Assembly: GCF_001831515.1 (NCBI RefSeq)
Contig: NZ_KV825631.1
Location: forward strand, 1-48,190
Direction: 5' to 3'
Source: Corynebacterium sp. HMSC074A01
Lineage (GTDB): Bacteria; Actinomycetota; Actinomycetes; Mycobacteriales; Mycobacteriaceae
DNA length: 48,190 nucleotides
Part shown: positions 42,388 to 48,190 of the stretch, piece by piece
Layout of the letters: the number at the start of each line of letters is the position of its first letter
How positions within the stretch are numbered: position 1 is the stretch's first letter
Notes under the pieces: generated by a model
What the model was told of the DNA's origin: nothing
Database searches by the model: none
Seen by the model: only the letters and a program-made list of their open reading frames with translations
Position numbers and translations under genes: made by a program

Positions 42388-43470
42388 TTAGTAGGTCTGC
42401 GTCGCGGACTCGGCTGGGACCGGGCCGCCGGAGATCTGGCGGTAGGCGTGTGCCATGGCCAGGATGACCACCGGCGCGGTGACGATCAGGCCGACGAAGG
42501 CCAGCAGCGAGCCGAAGCCGATCAGCAGGCCGTTCAGAAGCGACATGCCCAGCAGCGGCAGGTAGTTGCGCTTGCCCGCGGCGAAGCCCGCCTTCATCGC
42601 CTCGCCGAAGGAACCGGCGTTGTCAGCAGCGTAGAAGGTCTGCATAGCGAAGAACGGGGCGAGCAACAGCGCGACCAGCATGATGACGCCAATCAGGCCG
42701 GCGAGGCGGCTCACCAGCGGCCCAATGGCCATCGGATCCTCTTCAATCACTGCGAGATCGTCCGGCAGTGTGCTCGGATCCAGGCTAGAGAAAATGCCGA
42801 TACCCGCAATCAGCGCGACTACCAGAATCAGCGCGAACACGATCAACCCCACGACCACAGACATGCCGAGCGTCTTGCCGTAGGTGGGGGCCTTCACCTG
42901 GCCCAGGCTGAACTTGCGCGACAGCGTCTGCTGCAGTCCCGCCGACCACACCAGCGGGTAAATGAAGATGGAGAGCAGGCTGAGCAGGCCGGTCGGCTCA
43001 AAGGCGCTCGCCGCCATGAACACTGCCGCGAGCAGGCCGAAGAGCAGCCAGGTCTGCCAGTTGCCGGAGGTGGTCTTAAACGCCCAGGACAGCGCCTCCA
43101 TCACGCGGAGCTTGCCGGTGCCCTTGGTGTGCGTGAAGCCGTTGTTGGCCGGATCGTTGATGGGGTGCGGGGTGGTGCCGTCGCCGTACGTGCCGTCGAC
43201 AAGCTGCTGGCCGTGGTAACGCAGCGCGGTGGCACCTGCGGCTCCGGCCGCGGCGTTGACGTCGAACTGGTCAAAGCTCTGCTGATCGTATCCGTTCTGG
43301 CCGTATCCGTTTTGACCGTACGAGCTCTGCTCGGATCCGGGCCACGCTGAAGAGCCAGCGTTTTCCGGATGGCTGCCGGCCGGGTTATCCGGGTACGGCT
43401 CGAAACCCCCGTAGGGGCTCGAGCCGCCTGCGCCGTTCGGGTTGGTGTTTCCGTCGTTCGGTGTAGTCAT
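42388..43470 (-). CDS. Multi-pass membrane protein with Gly/Asn/Gln-rich N-terminus, paralogue C
   Basis: A 360-residue protein: about 110 polar residues rich in Gly, Asn, Gln, Ser and Pro, with a GQNGYGQNGYDQ repeat, then six membrane segments like those of paralogues A and B. The low-complexity N-terminus should lie in the cytoplasm and may form condensates or bind a partner. ATG 43470 is chosen (frame open to 43500): the -10 box TATTAT (43478-43483, minus) is seven bases upstream and there is no Shine-Dalgarno. Confidence 0.82.
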   Translation of the reverse strand: MTTPNDGNTNPNGAGGSSPYGGFEPYPDNPAGSHPENAGSSAWPGSEQSSYGQNGYGQNGYDQQSFDQFDVNAAAGAAGATALRYHGQQLVDGTYGDGTTPHPINDPANNGFTHTKGTGKLRVMEALSWAFKTTSGNWQTWLLFGLLAAVFMAASAFEPTGLLSLLSIFIYPLVWSAGLQQTLSRKFSLGQVKAPTYGKTLGMSVVVGLIVFALILVVALIAGIGIFSSLDPSTLPDDLAVIEEDPMAIGPLVSRLAGLIGVIMLVALLLAPFFAMQTFYAADNAGSFGEAMKAGFAAGKRNYLPLLGMSLLNGLLIGFGSLLAFVGLIVTAPVVILAMAHAYRQISGGPVPAESATQTY

Positions 43471-43494
43471 GCGGCCGATAATAACAGCCGTTTC

Positions 43495-43531
43495 GCGCAC
43501 CCTGCCCGCCCACAGGAAGCGGACAGGGCGC
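43495..43531 (-). terminator. Stem-loop after leuS
   Basis: GCG-CCCTG-CCGC pairs with GCGG-CAGGG-CGC around a short loop, with small bulges. It lies 14 bases after the leuS stop codon. There is no clear T-run, so termination efficiency is uncertain. Confidence 0.45.
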
Positions 43532-43544
43532 GTTCACCTCTCCC

Positions 43545-46391
43545 CTACTCCACCACAAGGTTGACCATGCGGCCCGGCACCACGATCGTCTTGACGATGG
43601 TTTTGCCGTCGGTGAGTTCGGCCACGCGGGCGTCGGCAAGCGCAGTGCGCTCCATGTCCTCCTTGGAGGCGTCGACGGCGACATCGATGCGCGCCTTGAC
43701 CTTGCCATTGATTTGGACGGGGACTTCGACGGTGTCGTCGGTAAGCAGCGACTCGTCGAAGGTGGGGAACGGTTCGAACGTGAGCGTGTCGGTGTGGCCG
43801 AGCTTCGCCCACAGCTCCTCGGCGATGTGCGGGGCGACCGGCGCAACCATCTGCACCAGCGGGGTCACCGCGGCGCGCGGGGCGCTGTCCGGGTAGGTCT
43901 TGGTGAGGTAGTTGACGTACTCGATCAGCTTGGCCACCACCGTGTTATCGCGCAGGTGCTCGTAGTCCTCGCGCACGCCCGCGATGGTGCGGTGCAGCTG
44001 CTTGGCGTCGTCCTCGGAAAGCTCGGCGTCATTGACAGTGACCTCGCCGGTCTCCTCGTCGACCACCAGGCGCCACAGACGCTGCAAGAAGCGGTGCGCG
44101 CCGACGACGTCCTTCGTCGCCCACGGGCGGGAAGTGTCCAGCGGGCCCATCGACATCTCGTAGACACGCAGGGTGTCCGCGCCAAAGTCGGCGGCGATGT
44201 CGTCCGGGGCCACTGCATTCTTCAGCGACTTGCCCATCTTGCCGTACTCACGGTTGACCTCGGCGCCGTTGTAGAAGAACTTGCCGTCCTTCTCCTCCAC
44301 TTCGGCAGCCGGGACGTAGACGCCGCGGGAATCCGTGTAGGCGTATGCCTGGATGTAGCCCTGGTTGAACAGGCGGCGGTAGGGCTCCTTCGAGGTGACA
44401 AAGCCAAGGTCATAAAGCACCTTGTGCCAGAAGCGGGCGTACAGCAGGTGCAGCACCGCGTGCTCCACGCCGCCGACGTACAGGTCCACGCCGCCCGGGT
44501 CGTTCTCGCCGCGCGGGCCCGTCCAGTAGCGCTCGTTCTCCAGGTCGCAGAAGGCGTTGTCGTTGGTCGGGTCGACGTAGCGCAGCTGGTACCAGGAGGA
44601 ACCGGCCCACTGCGGCATGACGTTCGTGTCGCGCCAGTAGGTCCGCTCGCCCTCGCCCAGGTCCATGCGCACCTCGACCCAGTCCTTCGCCTTCGCCAGC
44701 GGCGGCGAGGGCTCCGAATCCGCGTCGTCAGGGTCGAAGGACACCGGCTTGTAGTCCTCCACGTCCGGCAGTTCGACCGGCAGCTGATCCTCCGGGATGG
44801 AGTGCGCCTGGCCGTTCTCGTCGTACACAATCGGGAAAGGCTCGCCCCAGTAGCGCTGGCGGGCGAACAGCCAGTCGCGCAACTTGTACTGGATCTTCTC
44901 CGCGCCCTTTTGCTTCTCGACGATCCACGCCAGCACCCGCTCAATCGCCTCCGCCTTACCCAGGCCGTTCAGGTCCAGGCCGTCTTCGTTGGCCGAGTTG
45001 ATGTGGGCGGCGTCGCCGGTGAACGCCTCCTCGGAGACGTCGCCATCGAGTACCGGGACAATCGGCAGGCCGAAGACGGTGGCGAACTCGTAGTCGCGCT
45101 CGTCGTGCGCCGGCACCGCCATGATCGCGCCCGTGCCGTAGCCGGTGAGCACGTAATCCGCGATGAAGATCGGCACCTGCTGACCATTCACCGGGTTGGT
45201 GGCGTACGTACCGAGGAAGACGCCCGTCTTCTCCTTATTCTCCTGACGCTCCACATCCGACTTCGCGGCGATCGCGCGCTTGTAAGCGTCCACCGCCTCG
45301 CGCGGAGTGGCCTTGCCGTAGGTCCAGCGCTCGTCGGTGCCCTCGGGGTACGTGTCGGCCAGCAGCTCGTCGACAAGCTCGTGCTCCGGCGCGAGCACCA
45401 TGTAGGTCGCGCCGAACAGCGTGTCCGGACGGGTGGTGAAGACGGTGAGGTCGCCCGCCGGGGAGGCGAAGTTGACGTCGGCGCCGCGGGAGCGGCCGAT
45501 CCAGTTGCGCTGCATGCTCTTGACCTTCTCCGGCCAGTCGAGCAGCTCCAGATCATCCAGCAGGCGATCCGAGTAGGCGGTGATGCGCATCATCCACTGG
45601 CGCAGACGCTTGCGGAAGACCGGGAAGTTGCCACGCTCCGAACGCCCGTCCGCCGTGACCTCCTCGTTGGCCAGGACCGTGCCCAGGCCCGGGCACCAGT
45701 TGACCATGGACTCATCGAGGTAGACCAACCGGAAGGCGTCGATAGCCTTGTGCTTTTCCGCCGTGGTCAGGTCGCGGAAGTTGCGACCGTCCTTCGTTGT
45801 GCGAGCCCCCGACATCAGGTCCCGCACCAGATCCTCGATCGGGCGGGCCTTCTGCTGCTCCTCATCAAACCAGGCGTTATAAATCTGCAGGAAGATCCAC
45901 TGCGTCCACTTGTAAAACTCTGGATCCGTCGTGGCCACCGAGCGACGGCGATCATGGCCCAGGCCCAGCTGATCCAGCTGGCGGGTCATGTTCTCAATGT
46001 TCTTCTCCGTCGTCGTCCGCGGGTGCGTACCCGTCTGGATGGCGTACTGCTCCGCCGGCAGACCGAAGGCGTCGTAGCCCAGCGTGTGCAGGACGTTCTT
46101 GCCCAGCATGCGGTTGTAGCGAGCGTAGACGTCGGTAGCGATGTAGCCCAGCGGGTGCCCCACGTGCAGGCCCGCGCCCGAGGGGTACGGGAACATGTCC
46201 TGGACGTTGAGCTTCTCCTTCGGCAGCTCCCCGCCGGTAGCCAGGTCGCCGACCGGGTTCGGAGCGTTAAAGGTGCCGTGCTCGCGCCAGTACGCCTGCC
46301 AACGCTGCTCAATGTCATTAGCCAGCGCCGCGCCGTAGCGGTACGCGGGGCCGTCGGTGTGGGAGTTCGCGGGAGTATTCGCCTCAGTCAT
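43545..46391 (-). CDS. leuS: Leucyl-tRNA synthetase
   Basis: A 948-residue class Ia synthetase. The HIGH-type motif is in [12 protein letters not shown], the editing domain follows, and the KMSKS-type loop reads KMGKSLKN, as in other actinobacterial LeuRS. It charges tRNA-Leu. ATG 46391 is chosen because MTEANTPAN begins the normal N-terminus; the upstream frame runs into the 190-bp repeat. No Shine-Dalgarno; TACACT (46400-46405, minus) eight bases upstream may be the -10. The 70 bases before the start and repeat unit 1 form its leader region. Confidence 0.97.
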   Translation of the reverse strand: MTEANTPANSHTDGPAYRYGAALANDIEQRWQAYWREHGTFNAPNPVGDLATGGELPKEKLNVQDMFPYPSGAGLHVGHPLGYIATDVYARYNRMLGKNVLHTLGYDAFGLPAEQYAIQTGTHPRTTTEKNIENMTRQLDQLGLGHDRRRSVATTDPEFYKWTQWIFLQIYNAWFDEEQQKARPIEDLVRDLMSGARTTKDGRNFRDLTTAEKHKAIDAFRLVYLDESMVNWCPGLGTVLANEEVTADGRSERGNFPVFRKRLRQWMMRITAYSDRLLDDLELLDWPEKVKSMQRNWIGRSRGADVNFASPAGDLTVFTTRPDTLFGATYMVLAPEHELVDELLADTYPEGTDERWTYGKATPREAVDAYKRAIAAKSDVERQENKEKTGVFLGTYATNPVNGQQVPIFIADYVLTGYGTGAIMAVPAHDERDYEFATVFGLPIVPVLDGDVSEEAFTGDAAHINSANEDGLDLNGLGKAEAIERVLAWIVEKQKGAEKIQYKLRDWLFARQRYWGEPFPIVYDENGQAHSIPEDQLPVELPDVEDYKPVSFDPDDADSEPSPPLAKAKDWVEVRMDLGEGERTYWRDTNVMPQWAGSSWYQLRYVDPTNDNAFCDLENERYWTGPRGENDPGGVDLYVGGVEHAVLHLLYARFWHKVLYDLGFVTSKEPYRRLFNQGYIQAYAYTDSRGVYVPAAEVEEKDGKFFYNGAEVNREYGKMGKSLKNAVAPDDIAADFGADTLRVYEMSMGPLDTSRPWATKDVVGAHRFLQRLWRLVVDEETGEVTVNDAELSEDDAKQLHRTIAGVREDYEHLRDNTVVAKLIEYVNYLTKTYPDSAPRAAVTPLVQMVAPVAPHIAEELWAKLGHTDTLTFEPFPTFDESLLTDDTVEVPVQINGKVKARIDVAVDASKEDMERTALADARVAELTDGKTIVKTIVVPGRMVNLVVE

Positions 46392-46432
46392 AGGTATGCA
46401 GTGTAGTAGGCCACCCGTGCAGAGGGGCGATT

Positions 46433-46443
46433 GCTTATCGACG
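46433..46443 (-). repeat. CGTCGATAAGC iterated word, copy 15
   Basis: Exact copy and the only one outside a gene, in the leuS upstream region. Confidence 0.85.
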
Positions 46444-46461
46444 GCTACGCCGCCCACGTTT

Positions 46462-46585
46462 TCCCAGCAAATTCTTTTTTCGCCGTTTTGTGAGCGCAAA
46501 AAGATATAGGAAAGATATAGGGGCGGATTTTGGGGCCGGTTTTCGACGTTTTGGCTGGTAGGCGAATTGTTGCGATATCTTTTTT
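46462..46585. repeat. 190-bp tandem repeat, unit 1
   Basis: Aligns without gaps to unit 2 at an offset of exactly 190 bases, with about 86% identity by hand count over 110 positions. AT-rich; contains AAAAAGATAT (46498-46507) and its inverted copy ATATCTTTTT (46575-46584) 67 bases apart, with a second GATATAG between them. Confidence 0.85.
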
Positions 46586-46651
46586 ATTTGTTTTCTTGGC
46601 GGTTATGCCTTGATCCAGCGCGTGCCGCGGCCGCGGGGTGGGCCTGCATTT

Positions 46652-46775
46652 CCCCAGGGAATTCTTTTTTGCAGTTTTTGTGGGCGCAAAAAGATATAGA
46701 AAAGATATAGCGGTGGTTTTTAGGGCCGGGTTTTGGCGTTTTGGCTGTTAGGCGAATTGTTGCGATATCTTTTTA
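46652..46775. repeat. 190-bp tandem repeat, unit 2
   Basis: Second copy, with inverted arms at 46688-46697 and 46765-46774. Its right end includes the stop codon of the flavodoxin-like gene (46773-46775). Confidence 0.85.
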
Positions 46776-47303
46776 ATTGTTTTTGGACGCCTCGCACCAC
46801 GCGACGATCTCGTCGAGCCGCGAAAGATCAACCCGGTCAGTGTCCTTCTTGTAGCCCTCGATCATCGCGCGCTCATTCTCCGATTTCCGAGGCTTCAACT
46901 TGAGCGCGCCGATGATCCCACGCATCACGCCCGCGTGGGCGGCGGTGAGTTCGGAGTAATTCAGGCGGCCGGGCAAGTAGAAGCGTTGGATTTTGCTGGC
47001 CCGGTCGCCGAGCAGCTCTGCCGTCGGATCCGCTTCTTGTACCACATGGTCCAGCGTCATCCCCACCGTGACGACGCAGGTGGGGCGGGCCTCGGTCGTC
47101 TGCTCAGGTAGCGCTTTTGCGAACTTGGCCGCAGCGTTCATCGGTCCGTGCGCCGGTGCGAGGACGATAATGGGGCCTTCTTCGGCGGCCGCGGACACTT
47201 CGGCGGGGTCAGGAATCTCCTGCGCTGTCGTGCCTAGACGACGCGCGAGCTCCTCAGCGTACTGCCGCGTAGACCCATAGACGGAGGAGAAGTAGATGTG
47301 CAT
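46773..47303 (-). CDS. Flavodoxin-like domain protein
   Basis: A 176-residue protein. The N-terminus IYFSSVYGSTRQYAEELA is the flavodoxin phosphate-binding loop for FMN, and APAHGPMNAAAKF is the second FMN-contact region. It resembles menaquinone-dependent protoporphyrinogen oxidase-type (HemG-like) flavodoxins, but I cannot assign the substrate. ATG start with no Shine-Dalgarno; CACAAT six bases upstream could be a weak -10. Its stop lies at the edge of repeat unit 2, and the CRISPR array begins 66 bases upstream. Confidence 0.82.
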   Translation of the reverse strand: MHIYFSSVYGSTRQYAEELARRLGTTAQEIPDPAEVSAAAEEGPIIVLAPAHGPMNAAAKFAKALPEQTTEARPTCVVTVGMTLDHVVQEADPTAELLGDRASKIQRFYLPGRLNYSELTAAHAGVMRGIIGALKLKPRKSENERAMIEGYKKDTDRVDLSRLDEIVAWCEASKNN

Positions 47304-47369
47304 AACGCCATTGTGGCATGGATGGGGAGGGGGCGTAGCTCGAGCACGCGCTCCGAGACCTCGAGGTGA

Positions 47370-48190
47370 GGCTCACTCCTGCTAGCGCGGGGAGCACAAT
47401 CCCAAGGCGCGCATTGCTGCCATCAAACGGGGTTCATCCCCGCCAACGCGGGGAGCACGTGGAAGAGCGAGTTCTCGAGCTTGCGCGCAAGGACTCATCC
47501 CTGCTCACGCGGGAAGCACGCTGGTCTCGTTGCGGCGTAATTCGACCTCTGCGGCTCATCCCCGCTCGCGCGGGGAGCACGACGTGCATGACAAGATTGA
47601 CGGACCTGACGCGGGCTCATCCCCGCTCGCGCGGGGAACACATTGCTCGCGATCCGCTCAAGTAGGGCATCAAGGGCTCATCCCCGCTCGTGCGGGGAGC
47701 ACAGGGTGACGGTGAACCGCGGGTTCGACGCTTCGGGCTCATCCCCGCTCGTGCGGGGAGCACCTGCTGGTATTCGGGCCCGCCCTTGGCGACGACGGCT
47801 CATCCCCGCGCGTGCGGGGAGCACATGGGGCTCAATCTGATTAGACGCGGTGCGCGGGGCTCATCCCCGCCTGTGCGGGGAGCACGAGTACGGGGTGATC
47901 GACGAGGGTGACGGCCCCGGCTCATCCCCGCCTGTGCGGGGAGCACTCTTCGATTGCAGCCTGCGCTGGCTTGCTCTGGGGCTCATCCCCGCCTGCGCGG
48001 GGAGCACAAGACAATTGCCGAGCAGATCGGCCTACTCAACGGCTCATCCCCGCCTGCGCGGGGAGCACGAGATGGGACGGCAAAGGAAGAGCATTACCGA
48101 GGGCTCATCCCCGCCTGCGCGGGGAGCACCACTTGCCGCTTGACGCGGGGCTTACCGTCGAGGGCTCATCCCCGCCTGCGCGGGGAGCAC
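47370..48190 (-). CRISPR. Type I-E CRISPR array (14 repeats, 13 spacers, continues)
   Basis: Fourteen 28-bp repeats and thirteen spacers of exactly 33 bases (period 61). On the plus strand the repeat begins GGCTCATCCCCGC and ends GCGGGGAGCAC; read on the minus strand it is the usual I-E orientation, with GTGCTCCCC first. The three leftmost repeats (47370, 47431, 47492) are degenerate, so this is the old trailer end, and the leader should lie to the right, outside the window. The last repeat ends at 48190, so the array is cut. No cas gene is in the window. Confidence 0.97.

Larger units (their letters stand above)
46392..46772. other. Intergenic region between leuS and the flavodoxin gene
   Basis: Holds the two tandem repeat units (separate entries), a 66-bp spacer with a CCGCGGCCGCGG palindrome (46626-46637) and one copy of CGTCGATAAGC (46433). 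No tRNA and no convincing protein gene was seen. No T-box signature was found upstream of leuS. Confidence 0.7.

Noticed and set aside
43713..46406. An 897-residue open frame opposite leuS
   Set aside because: It is the antisense shadow of a GC-rich gene; composition is Arg/Val/Ala-rich with no domain, while leuS on the other strand has all its motifs.
335..46443. CGTCGATAAGC as a Chi or KOPS site
   Set aside because: Those motifs show strand bias toward the replication direction; here both strands are equal. A replichore-wide test could still change this.
46392..46600. T-box riboswitch before leuS
   Set aside because: No T-box consensus, specifier stem or terminator/antiterminator pair was visible.
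46626..46660. Short peptide frame ending in GTRWIKA in the repeat spacer
   Set aside because: Too short, with no ribosome-binding site or homology that I recognise; at most a gene relic.
47366..48143. Short open frames with repeated HPRSRGEH-like peptides
   Set aside because: They are translations of the CRISPR repeats, not genes.

Overview
The window is chromosomal DNA from a high-GC actinobacterium, almost certainly a Corynebacterium. The clearest sign is the minus-strand block rplI - ssb - rpsF - (lipoprotein, small membrane protein) - GT87 glycosyltransferase - class A penicillin-binding protein - DUF5318, followed by a divergent MarR regulator and a Usp protein. dnaB (without an intein), leuS, a copper operon and an actinobacterial Nei2-type glycosylase agree with this. 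I do not name a species.

Layout. 66-2220: GntR-controlled ABC transporter operon with a 22-bp perfect palindrome upstream. 2395-4690: NYN-domain protein, then PspA and thioredoxin. 4777-7369: copper module with a CopZ-like protein lacking its metal site, a CsoR-type operator, copZ and copA. 7350-11543: small protein, dnaB, an intergenic DnaA-box cluster and recQ-like helicase. 11637-13148: DUF222/HNH protein. 13155-18970: ribosome, replication and envelope block. 19054-24170: DUF5318, MarR, Usp, a membrane protein, TrhO, an HTH protein and DUF1846. 24217-28846: Nei2, NnrE/D, a flavoprotein, TetR and a membrane protein. 29101-32221: two paralogous secreted membrane-anchored proteins and an MFS carrier. 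32190-35662: FtsX-type ABC exporter divergent from a two-component system. 35655-39608: Bcr-type MFS, a hypothetical protein, a TDT transporter and a PRiA4_ORF3-type protein. 39617-43470: DUF202 pair, VanZ and three paralogous membrane proteins. 43545-47303: leuS, a 190-bp tandem non-coding repeat and a flavodoxin-like protein. 47370-48190: type I-E CRISPR array that runs off the window, with no cas gene inside.

Three window-wide signals stand out. First, the 11-mer CGTCGATAAGC occurs 15 times exactly, on both strands, in four reading frames and once outside genes, where about 0.02 are expected; several copies force rare codons. It behaves like an uptake-type or protein-binding iterated word. 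Second, at least fourteen genes lack a Shine-Dalgarno site and carry a -10 box TANNNT exactly seven bases before ATG or GTG, which I read as leaderless mRNAs. In some, the upstream gene's stop codon supplies the first bases of the -10 box. Third, three perfect DnaA boxes and two variants lie in 260 bp between dnaB and recQ.

Everything here comes from reading the sequence. No database search or folding program was run.
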